Below, piece by piece: positions 9,836-18,460 of a DNA stretch of 64,000 nucleotides. The stretch comes from Arion vulgaris. Lineage: Eukaryota; Mollusca; Gastropoda; Stylommatophora; Arionidae. A model generated the notes under the pieces. That model searched no databases, was not told the origin of the DNA, and saw only the letters and a program-made list of their open reading frames with translations. Where the stretch lies: contig CM036761.1 of assembly GCA_020796225.1 (NCBI GenBank), forward strand, positions 38,934,428-38,998,427, in the 5' to 3' direction. Each line of letters opens with the position of its first letter. Within the stretch, counting starts at the first letter, position 1. A program made the position numbers and the translations under genes.

Positions 9836-10476
9836 ATAATACTGTCTGAACTGTGCATCCAGTGAAGGGTGGTTCTGTAATGAATACTGTCTGAACTGTG
9901 CATCCAGTGAAGGGTTGTTCTGTAATGAATACTGTCTGAACTGTGCATCCAGTGAAGGGTGGTTCTACAGTGAATACTGTCTGAACTGTGCATCCAGTGA
10001 AGGGTGGTTCTGTAGTGAATACTGTCTGAACTGTGCAAACAGTGAAGGGTGGTTCTGTAATGAATACTGCCTGAACTGTGCAAACAGTGCAGGGTGGTGA
10101 ATACTGCCTGAACTGTGCATCCAGTGAAGGGTGGTTCTGTAATGAATACTGTCTGAACTGTGCAAACAGTGAAGGGTGGTTCTACAGTGAATACTGCCTG
10201 AACTGTGCATCCAGTGAAGGGTTGTTCTGCAGTGAATACTGTCTGAACTGTGCATCCAGTGAAGGGTGGTTCTACAGTGAATACTGCCTGAACTGTGCAT
10301 CCAGTGAAGGGTGGTTCTGTAATGAATACTGTCTGAACTGTGCATCCAGTGAAGGGTGGTTCTGTAATGAATACTGTCTGAACTGTGCATCCAGTGAAGG
10401 GTTGTTCTGCAGTGAATACTGTCTGAACTGTGCATCCAGTGAAGGGTGGTTCTACAGTGAATACTATCTGAACTGT
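9836..10476. repeat. 45-bp minisatellite, 15 units
   Basis: CTGAACTGT recurs at 45-bp spacing from 9846 to 10468, with one short (37-bp) step near 10071-10108. Unit variants differ at a few positions (CTACAGTG, CTGTAATG or CTGCAGTG; CATCCAGTG or CAAACAGTG). Because 45 is a multiple of three, long repeat frames exist on both strands, but they are not genes. The monomer matches part of a LINE at 29239-29287 (see findings). Confidence 0.95.
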
Positions 10477-10559
10477 AGACTACCATGAAATTCTTCTTCT
10501 TGAAACTTTCCATATCGATCACTTGTTAAATCAATATGTATCATTTGTATGTGACCTGA

Positions 10560-10740
10560 GCATAAGAGTGATTGTACGTTGTGCCAGTTATGCGCCTACA
10601 ATTAGGCCAGCACATTTGATTTCGGTGATGCTTTTTATTTACTAAGGTAGCTTCCCTAGGTCCTACATCAGTCGCTTTTACGACATGCCTTGTAGGTTAC
10701 AGTGGTACTTTGCTTCCCTTGCGGGCCCCAACACCACACG
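10560..10740 (-). mobile_element. SINE-A copy, diverged
   Basis: Contains CAGTCGCTTTTACGACATGC, GGTTACAGTGGT and CGGGCCCCAACACCACACGAG in the order of the SINE-A block. It abuts the LINE-epsilon fragment at about 10741. Confidence 0.65.
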
Positions 10741-11130
10741 AGCGGAATACCAGGAAATGAAACAGTAGACCAAATAGCCAAGAAAGGTGCTGTATGTGAG
10801 GAACAGAATGTAGTATATAATTACCACCAAAAGAAAATGATGATAAGATCAATCATAAAGCCACTAATACTAAAACAGTACAACTATCAACATATAAGCT
10901 GATTAGAACAAGTTGTCATTTTGCGCCTAAGCACAAGACACAATCAACTCAGCAGCCACATGTATACAAAATTAAAAATTGGCAATTCAGCTTTGTGTAC
11001 GTGTGAAAGTCACCCCAGAACGCAGAACACATAATTAAAGACTGAATCGCATATGATACACTGAAGCAAACTCACTGACCTAGTGAAACAACACTGGACG
11101 TACCTCTGTGTGAACAATAATAGACAGTGA
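10741..11130 (+). pseudogene. LINE-epsilon fragment: RNase H end and C-terminal tail
   Basis: Translation gives SGIPGNETVDQIAKKGAV, which matches the last conserved block of RNase H (HxGIxGNExAD) in LINE proteins. It is followed by a helical linker and, after a stop, RLSTRHNQLSSHMYTKLKIG and a CTCESH knuckle. Stops interrupt it. A second decayed copy of the same region is at 29225-29680. Confidence 0.78.
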
Positions 11131-11384
11131 AGTTTATAAAAGAGACAATCTTGAATATATAGACACTATTTCAAAGGAACGAAAGGAAGGAATCATTACA
11201 CAACGTAGAAGATTTAGTTGCAGGGTCTTGAGGAACACCAAGATGCATAGTAAACATTGTAGAAACCCTATAGTTTATGAACTTAGATCAACCTATACCA
11301 CCAAATTATTAGTACAAAGCAAACACTTTTCTCACAAAATACAGTCAGAAGTGAAAGGAGGCTTTAAAAATGGAGTATACATTT

Positions 11385-11640
11385 GCTGTGAGCGTTTGTA
11401 GCTCAAGCGGTAGTGAGCTCGATCACAAACCAAAGCGTACTTGGTTCAAACCCCACGGTGGGCAAGTTTGGAAGCAAATTCGTTTCCGTGGGATTTTTAC
11501 AAAAGGTAAAAATAGACATCACCTTTTAGAAAGCAATGGCAAACTACTGAACGTATAAGTGGTGCCTAGAAAATCAACGAATCGTTTACTATAGTTGATG
11601 GCTACGTCCTGTAAAAGATATGCCACGATTTTCATATATT
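11385..11640 (+). mobile_element. SINE-E copy close to the BRSK exon
   Basis: tRNA-like head with box A TAGCTCAAGCGGTAGTGAGC and box B GGTTCAAACCCCACGG. The body includes AGCAATGGCAAACTACTGAA and the tail CCTGTAAAAGATATGCCACG. It ends about 140 bp before the 3' splice site at 11776. Other copies: 62328-62585 (+) and 38553-38792 (-). Confidence 0.82.
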
Positions 11641-11776
11641 TTCTGCATGTTTTGTATTCTTACTTTTATATAAATGTATTTGTATTATATGTTTGTCTAA
11701 ATAAATACAATAGCAATCAATACCATTACAATAGCAATCTCACATTGTTAATGTTGAATATTCATTCTCCTTACAG

Positions 11777-11871
11777 GTCTTGTCAAGCTTGGAGTGCATT
11801 GTGTTTCTGGAAAGAGAGTAGCTATTAAAATTGTCAACAGAGAAAAGCTCAGCGAATCAGTTCTTATGAAG
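11777..11871 (+). CDS. BRSK: BRSK (SAD) kinase, internal exon: end of glycine loop to start of helix C
   Basis: BRSK1/2 are AMPK-related serine/threonine kinases that, in animals, act in neuronal polarity and presynaptic organisation. This exon is 95 nt. The preceding intron ends TTCTCCTTACAG and the following one starts GTAATGAGA. It reads as two nucleotides of a split Gly codon, then [20 protein letters not shown] and [11 protein letters not shown]. The VAIK lysine that binds ATP phosphates is codon AAA at 11827-11829. The glycine-rich loop itself must be on the upstream exon, which is not in the window. From my knowledge of the family it is almost identical to vertebrate BRSK; GKR replaces the more variable residues after HCV. 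The frame is intact and ends on a codon boundary, matching the exon at 32444. A processed pseudogene is excluded by the introns. Confidence 0.95.
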
Positions 11872-12274
11872 GTAATGAGATCGTATGTTACAAGTAGACG
11901 GGAGTGGTATAAGACGGAGAGAATATAGAAGCATGGAAGATATATAAATGTTGGGAGTACGGAAACTATTTTTTGTCCCACCCGCTATGCATCCAAATGT
12001 AGTTTTGACGTCTAATATAACACCTATGACTGACTTTTGAGTGAAGACTTGTTTTCCTTATCACCAGTGTCTCTCTCCATTCAGGCGATCGTTACTCCGA
12101 CTTCAGGTGTACTTGTTATATAGACCCGATAAGACAGATACAATTAAAGCTGATTTATCTTACATGTCGGTCATACAATACATTGTTTATCAAGAATTCA
12201 CATCACCATAATTGTGATCATTTTTTCTTATCGTTCTTGAGTGTTACCATTTGTTAAACTTTAATTTTTCGATC
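11872..12274. other. Intron sequence without recognised element
   Basis: AT-rich; no coding frame, no recognised repeat apart from short T runs. Confidence 0.45.
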
Positions 12275-12610
12275 GCCTTTGGCATGCAAGCAGAGTGCTC
12301 GTATCTCGCGCTATAAGTATTCGGTTCATTACTCATGTAAAGAGATCGCGCTTTCTCAGTGACCTCTGATCTCAATGTAGGTCAAATCGAGTTTCACATC
12401 TTATGATGACGGACGGATGATAAAAAGTAGGTCACATGTTCAAGTTGAGCACCTAAAAGGACCCGTAGTAGTTTAAAATATATAAGAATATGCTGAAAAA
12501 CAGCTGCCCTATTAAAATACACTAAAAGTTCAAATAAAATGTATACCAATTTTAATCAGCCACAAAAATTACATCGGAAAAACGTAACGGAGTTACAAAG
12601 CTCGTTCACT
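12275..12610 (+). mobile_element. SINE-H copy, diverged
   Basis: Shares with the copy at 8935 the order: ATTCGGTTCATTACTC (box B area), CAGTGACCTCTGATCTCAAT, GACGGACGGATGATAAAAA, TGTTCAAGTTGAGCACCT, and an A-rich 3' part with AAATTACATCGG. Confidence 0.7.
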
Positions 12611-13484
12611 ACTACTGAAACCTTTCTGAAACGTTTCCAACCTTTGACTACTGGCATTTGTATGTGACATTTTCAATAGTCTTGTACTTCTCAATATGTT
12701 AAACTGAGTATCATGTAGGTTCACAACAAGAAGAAAAAAATTATATCCAGAAAAAGCTATTATTTGCATAAAATTAAATTATATTTAACTATATCTTCTA
12801 TCTAAAACTTAATGACCAACATCAAGCAGCCAATATTTACCAGTGTTATTTATAGTCTACCTTTGAACTTCCATATTTGATATTCTGGTATTTCAATAAG
12901 ATTGTCATTTAATATGTCATTGCATTGAGCTTCCGACACCATGTATCGATTTGCTTGTCAAATCTGTCATCGTCGGCCCACGATCCTTGCAATGTGAACC
13001 CTGGGAGCTTTCTAATTTTCAAGTTCATTGACATCTATGCTAATTGGGCTTGATGATCTGCTGATCTTCATAGTTTTTGTTTTTATAATGTTTGTATTTT
13101 ATTGTATTGTTGCAATGATGAATTTAGTGAGTACGTGTGGTTTTGTAATATGTTTTTATGGTGCTAGTTATGTTGATATTATGTCGTTTTCACGATAAAT
13201 TTAGTGAATAAATATGTTGTTTTAATATGTTTTAGTCTCCATATCCAACTTTGATCGTCTGTTGAAAGTAATTTTCTCCGTGGATTATTCTCTGAATTTT
13301 CTACATCTACCATGTTCATAAACAACATATCACACAGATCTCTTCAACAAGAACTCAGATTTTTTTTTTTTTAAACTGTTGATTTTCTTCTTTGCGTTCG
13401 TTCTTTACAACCAATTTTAATCACTCTTTGTGATATGTTTGATCTTTGCCAAGAACGTGTATACGTTGCACATTGGTTTGTTAG
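12611..13484. other. Intron sequence without recognised element
   Basis: AT-rich with a T run near 13361. No coding or family match seen. Confidence 0.45.
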
Positions 13485-13635
13485 GCCCCTAAACGCATAG
13501 ACTTCTACACGTTTAGGACATGTGCATCTGATTTCAGCCAAACCTCCTTAGTCGCCTTTTGCGTCATGCGTGGCAGGTAACAGTGGTTCTATTCTTTACA
13601 CCTCAAATTTGGGCTCCGGTAACCACTCGGACGTA
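13485..13635 (-). mobile_element. SINE-A fragment
   Basis: Carries CCTCCTTAGTCGCCTTTTGC, GGCAGGTAACAGTGGTTC and GGTAACCACTCGGAC, the SINE-A block in the same order as at 5590-5700 and 7100-7208. Confidence 0.8.
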
Positions 13636-13720
13636 AACTATTAATAAGAATAAGAATATTGAAAAAAGTGAAAAATGTTGAAGGTATTAAAAAAACAAAG
13701 GTATGAAATGGTAATTATGG

Positions 13721-14043
13721 ATTAAAATGTGGAGAACATGAATACCAAACAATGTATCCTTTGTTTGATTTATAGATTAAAATGTGGAGAACATGAATAC
13801 CAAACAATGTATCGTTTGTTTGATTTATAGATTAAAATGTGGAGAACATGAATACCAAACAATGTATCCTTTGTTTGATTTATAGATTAAAATGTGGAGA
13901 ACATGAATACCAAACAATGTATCCTTTGTTTGATTTATAGATTAAAATGTGGGGAAATGAATACCAAACAATGTATCCTTTGTTTGATTTATAGATTAAA
14001 ATGTGGAGAACATGAATACCAAACAATGTATCCTTTGTTTGAT
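13721..14043. repeat. 55-bp minisatellite, 6 units
   Basis: ATTAAAATGTGGAGAACATG recurs at 13721, 13776, 13831, 13886, about 13941 (with a 2-bp deletion) and about 13994. Units are nearly identical. Confidence 0.95.
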
Positions 14044-14178
14044 AAAAATTGTTTTCGTCGAAACAATAATTTAGTCTGTTATTGTACTTTTTAAAAACGA
14101 TTTTGTTTCGTTATTTATATAGTTCAACGTTGTGTATATAATTATTCCGTCTTTTTAATTATCAATGGGTGATTTTTT

Positions 14179-14262
14179 AAAAAGTATATTCAAGTTAAGC
14201 AAATAATAATGGATGTATTTAAAAAGTATATTCAAGTTAAGCAAGTAATAATGGATGTATTT
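14179..14262. repeat. 42-bp tandem duplication
   Basis: Two adjacent copies of a unit starting AAAAAGTATATTCAAGTTAA and ending GGATGTATTT, with one difference (AAATAATAAT versus AAGTAATAAT). Confidence 0.9.
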
Positions 14263-14282
14263 CAAGTTTATAATGACGTTCG

Positions 14283-14400
14283 AACGCTTAGTTTAGTTGT
14301 TAGAGCATTTTCTTTGCAATCGAAAGAGATATGGTTTCTTTTGCTGCTGTCTCAGATACGCTACAATCCTATCTGGACAGGAAGTTGATGATTCATGTCT
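14283..14400 (+). mobile_element. Possible decayed tRNA-headed SINE
   Basis: AGTTTAGTTGTTAGAGCA resembles a tRNA box A with D-arm, followed by an anticodon-arm-like stretch and a poor box B near TATGGTTTCTTT. Too decayed to assign. Confidence 0.35.
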
Positions 14401-14518
14401 GACTCGTTGTACAAGTTAATGAAAGTTAGAAGAAAATGATCATATCACCCTCAATGACAGCGGTTTGCTATTGGAAGTTACCTAACACTTCATATCAATC
14501 CGATATTACATGCTAGGG

Positions 14519-14877
14519 CAGTGTTTTACAAACTGGGATCCGCGAGGTACTCACTGGAGGTCCTCAAGCGCTTGAAGAAATATTATGATCTTTGACATTT
14601 CAAATAGAAAATATATTTTTTTAAATATGTATAAAAACTGTGGTAAACTAGTTTCCCTGCGAAATCAAAGGACCCGGACTAGACCGGAGTCTAAATGTCT
14701 GACATGACAAAATGAAAGATCATATGAAGTTTCCAGAGTCTGAGAACATTGTTTACTATTGTAACACAAAGATAATTCATTTCTGTCCATTTTTATATAT
14801 AGCAACTTTTGGAGGTCCATAGCAGCAAAATGTATATAAAAGGGAGTCAACGGTAATGTAAAGTTTGGGAACCGCTG
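14519..14877. mobile_element. hAT-type MITE, second family
   Basis: Begins CAGTGTTTTACAAACTGGG and ends AAAGTTTGGGAACCGCTG, imperfect inverted termini with the CAG...CTG ends typical of hAT. Flanking octamers TGCTAGGG (14511-14518) and TGATAGGG (14878-14885) match at 7 of 8 positions. No transposase frame. Confidence 0.82.
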
Positions 14878-15249
14878 TGATAGGGTATTACATTTATTTT
14901 ATATATGAACAGCATTTAACTAAAAATCCAATCTAAAACAGTTACAGAACGGTTTTTTTAACAGTTTTCTTATCTAGAATTTGCATTTACTGCACTTGTT
15001 AATTTTTCAATTCACCGTAATAATAGCATTTAGTTCTATCTCATTATAGCCCAGGCATCAAATATTTCAAAAATGAAAAGAATCTCTGCCGGTAAACAAT
15101 TCATATTTTATCAAGAAAGAGGTTTAAATTTGCTAAACAAGACCAAGCATCATTTCGTGACAGTGAATAATGTACATTTGATGAACAAATGAGAACAGAA
15201 ATGAAGACAAACCTCTGAAAGTTTTACGTAATGATGTGGAAATATGAAA
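14878..15249. other. Intron sequence without recognised element
   Basis: AT-rich; nothing recognised. Confidence 0.4.
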
Positions 15250-15310
15250 ACACACAGTAATGTAGCTTTACAAAGTACAAAAACAAGTCATAGTGACGTT
15301 TAAAACAAAG
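15250..15310. repeat. Single-arm relative of the foldback element at 2267
   Basis: GTAATGTAGCTTTACAAAG, ACAAAAACAAGTCATAG and GACGTTTAAAACAAA follow the same order as the left arm of 2267-2335, with several changes. No second arm is seen nearby. Confidence 0.5.
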
Positions 15311-15420
15311 AATTTGATCAAAGGATACAATACAACACGGGATACAAAATAATGGTTATATATTGGATACAGTTACGTTGAAGAGAAATATAAATACAGT
15401 ACATCTAAAACCGCAATTAG

Positions 15421-15633
15421 GCTCGCCTGCTCAGCGTGTTCGTAGGGCGTTGGACGACGGTGTGACAAGCCCTCTGTGAGTGCGGGCTCAATTCCGCGGG
15501 CTGGCAGAAAAAGCCACAGGTTTTCCAGATTTACGGTGTTAGTGGCACCAAACCGAAGGGTTACGATGTCCATGGCACCGAGCCGAAGAGCTGAAAGCTC
15601 AAGTGCTTCTGGATCGGGGGGAAAAAGAAAAGA
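15421..15633 (+). mobile_element. SINE-B copy
   Basis: tRNA head with GTGTTCGTAGGGCGTTGGA (box A side) and GGCTCAATTCCGCGGGC (box B). The body has GGTTACGATGTCCATGGCAC and an A-rich end. Flanks CGCAATTAG (15412-15420) and CGTAATTAG (15634-15642) look like a short aged target duplication. Confidence 0.83.
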
Positions 15634-15664
15634 CGTAATTAGAGTGGTTTCAGAGGGTCATGAG

Positions 15665-15950
15665 ACGTAAAGATTACGTGCTTGGCTCTCGCTTAAAAAT
15701 TTACTAGGTTCGCTTCCTCGTGGAGCCATTTGGATATTTTTCCAGAGATCCCTCATCTTAGTGTAGGTGAGATTGAGTTCCCAGTCCTATCGGAGACTGA
15801 CGATATAACATTCAAGAGAAGCACGTAAAACCTTCTGGCAGTTCGAAATTGAGAAGAACAGGAAAAGCCGCTCCCCGTGTGCAAAAATTCATGAGAAAAA
15901 TTTTTTAATAAAATTTGTACAACATATTTTCATCATCTTCTAAATTACGT
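15665..15950 (+). mobile_element. SINE-H copy
   Basis: GGTTCGCTTCCTCGTGGAGC, GGATATTTTTCCAGAGATCC, GAGACTGACGATATAACATT and an A-rich end with TTCTAAATTACGTCGG give the SINE-H order. It runs directly into a SINE-C on the opposite strand. Confidence 0.75.
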
Positions 15951-16145
15951 CGGCACACGATGGGTGATGTGGTCAATATCTCGCTGTCCGCTTTTACTTC
16001 CCAATGCTTTTTCTGATAAATAATTGAGGCTGGATCCACCTAAGAGTTGTTACGGTCGGAAAAATATTCCACATCTACTATGTAATTGAACCTTAACCAC
16101 GCTCCTAAGAAGCAAGTTCACTAACAACTACACTACTGCCGCTCG
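15951..16145 (-). mobile_element. SINE-C copy, diverged
   Basis: GTCGGCACACGATGGGTGAT at the left and AGTTCACTAACAACTACACT near the right end match the SINE-C body and tRNA head in inverse orientation. No poly-A tail is visible because it abuts SINE-H. Confidence 0.75.
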
Positions 16146-16447
16146 GAATAGTGTCTAGTTGACCCAGAAAGTTCTACTCTAAGCGATTGTGAATCAAGAT
16201 GTCTGTAACAGTCTTATCCCGTCTGGAAGACACTAGAACAAAGTTTTGATGCTGTAATCGAGTCTCATGATCATAATGAAGAAACAAATATATCCCAGAA
16301 CAAGATTTCTAGGAATGTTTAACTATGAAGATGAATAGTTCAGACCAGTTTAACCCTGTCGAAGTAATTCCTTTTTGTTCTTTTTCGTTTACTTGTGAGA
16401 AAATCCTAGCTAGAGATCAGAGAAATATTGACGAAATTAAACTCATT
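16146..16447. other. Intron sequence without recognised element
   Basis: Nothing recognised; contains the left target duplication of the next SINE at 16435-16447. Confidence 0.4.
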
Positions 16448-16640
16448 TTTTCCCGATCCAGAAGCACTTGAACTTTCAGCTCTTCGGCTCGGTGCCATGG
16501 ACATCATAACCCTTCGGTTCGGTGCCACGAACACCGTAGACCTGTGGCTTTTCTGCCAGCCCGCGAAATTGAACCGCACTCACAGGGGCTTGTCACCCGT
16601 TGTCCAACGCGCTACGAACACGCTGGACAGGCGGGCAATT
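16448..16640 (-). mobile_element. SINE-B copy with 13-bp TSD
   Basis: Inverse SINE-B: T-rich end and GATCCAGAAGCACTTGAAC on the left, tRNA head ending at AGGCGGGC on the right. The perfect 13-bp repeat AATTAAACTCATT flanks it at 16435-16447 and 16641-16653. Confidence 0.9.
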
Positions 16641-16919
16641 AATTAAACTCATTCCATACCATTAACCCCTATAGGGGCATACACATGTGTGCTAATCACA
16701 CTAACAGCCATTATATTGGCTTTTAACATAGAGCATTTTCTTTCATATTACATTAAATCTTCCAAGTTTTTATGATAGAAATAAATAATGAAACAAATGT
16801 ACATATAAATAGTAATTTAGATGATATATGTTTATGTAATACATACATAATTTTAATAAACGTAAACACAAAACCTTTGATTAGCAAACATGCTGGTATT
16901 ATAAAACAATTGTAACCTG

Positions 16920-17225
16920 AACTCTTGTGGGACGGATTAGCTTAAGCGTTTACCTATAGACTAGGACACAAGAGGGTTGTGAGTTCAATCATACACTCAT
17001 ACGTTCTACACATGAGGAAAGGAATTGCTACTCTTACCTCCTGACTTTAGGGTTTAGAAATGTGAAGCGGCAAACACTTCATACTATAAAGGGTTTTTAA
17101 GCCAAAGGATTGACTTATTGCACCGGGTTTTACCCCATATGGCTCGGTCCCTCTCAGCAGAAATGGCACTCTTCATACTATAAAGTTGGAAAAGGTTACG
17201 GGAAATTGAATAAGAAAACGTCAGA
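16920..17225 (+). mobile_element. SINE-D copy split by a truncated SINE-F
   Basis: Starts TTGTGGGACGGATTAGCTT, has box B-like GGGTTGTGAGTTCAATC, and AAATGTGAAGCGGCAAACA. It is interrupted at 17092-17170, then resumes with AAAGTTGGAAAAGGTTACGG. Confidence 0.82.
17092..17170 (-). mobile_element. 5'-truncated SINE-F inserted in SINE-D, 15-bp TSD
   Basis: Only the SINE-F tail is present (GCACCGGGTTTTACCCCATA in inverse). The 15-bp sequence CTTCATACTATAAAG occurs at 17077-17091 and 17171-17185, so this is a genuine 79-bp retroposition product. Confidence 0.88.
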
Positions 17226-17516
17226 ACTCAGTAACGTTTACCGTACGGAAAGAGTTAAGCGTCTGTGGTAGAAGTCTTGCATCTCAAGTTCCCTATCAAG
17301 AACGACTCCATCCTGGCTACATAAGGCAGAGAAATTGGGAGTGTGGCAAAGAGTAACGACAATCTTAAGGATGACAGAAGTGTAATGAGAAAAAAACCGA
17401 CATACACCAGATTTATAATATACCGATGTATTAAGGCAGGTGTGGTGAATCGTTAGAGTCATAATGAAAAAGCTGATACATAAAGTGTTTCTGCACACAC
17501 CTGAATGTTGTATGTT
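17226..17516. other. Intron sequence without recognised element
   Basis: A minus-strand open frame of about 95 codons at 17238-17525 shows no recognised domain or flanking signals; taken as chance. Confidence 0.4.
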
Positions 17517-18460
17517 CTCACTCATTGACCCTTGTAAACAACCACTTTGATAGCGCTAAGCCTCTTGGTGCTTTTAACATCCACATCACAGTCATTTATC
17601 TAGTATCAGACTAGAACTGGTTTGTAGTCATACTTACTTGTTCAATAAAACAGAAGTTCAATAGGTATTGTTTTTGTTTTGTTATATACAATTAATTCTA
17701 AGAACCAACACAAAAGTAGAAACCTTGCAATAAACCATGAACATATTTGTTTTGTTTCTTATATCAAGACTTTTGCATTTTATTGTTTTTGTCTTCAACT
17801 AGAAGAACACTTTTTTTTCTCCATATCTTCCTGATTTTCTGCACTCCTTTCTACTAATGTATCAAATTAAAATTCAGTGAAGTCATTTAACTATCTATTA
17901 TATTTATCTTATTCTGACAGCTTAATACGAACTGACAGTGATTATCTCCTAAATGGTTCTCATTAGTTTCTTATTATGGTAAATAAATGTTTATCTTGCA
18001 TATTCTTTCAGTACTTATCCAAAAATAATACCTGTCTGGAATATTGTCTTCGCTCAAAGATTCCCTTATTCGATCTACGCTTTCTCAAAATATTTCACAA
18101 ATATTAGACGATACAAAATCTGAACTACACAATCTTCTATTATATGTCTGAAACGTCAACGTTGTGTGAATACCTGTCTAGAATCTGGTCTTCGCGCCAG
18201 GACTACCTGCTTCGATCTGCGCTCTTTCAAAATGTTTCAGAAATATTGGACGGTACAACTCTCAACTTAAGTACACAATGTTCTATTATGTGTCTGAAAC
18301 GTCGCCGTTGTGTGAATATCAATATTGATACATGGAATCAGACTGTTTCCGCACGCGCTGATTGTTTATCGTCATCTCTTTTGTTTGCTTATGGTGTTAC
18401 TCTCGGTTTAGTTATTTTAAGAAGTGTTGCAGGTGCCTTTTTGTGGCTGTCTGTTTTTGT
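17517..18460. repeat. Left flank block of the 49-bp satellite, reappearing at 23560-24480
   Basis: Sequence such as CTAGAACTGGTTTGTAGTC and TTTGTCTTCAACTAGAAGAA recurs in order in 23560-24480. Within it, about 18023-18165 and 18168-18325 are an internal tandem dimer (GTCTGAAACGTCAACGTTGT and GTCTGAAACGTCGCCGTTGT). No coding function is seen in the plus-strand frame crossing it. Confidence 0.8.

Noticed and set aside
9836..10522. Long frames with Cys-rich (YCLNCASSEG) or His-rich repeats, suggestive of a metal-binding protein
   Set aside because: 45-bp minisatellite, divisible by three, so open on both strands; no start context, splice sites or conserved flanks.
1..11776. Search for the preceding BRSK exon with the glycine-rich loop
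   Set aside because: No stretch encoding GPYRLEKTLGKGQTG with a donor site was noticed.
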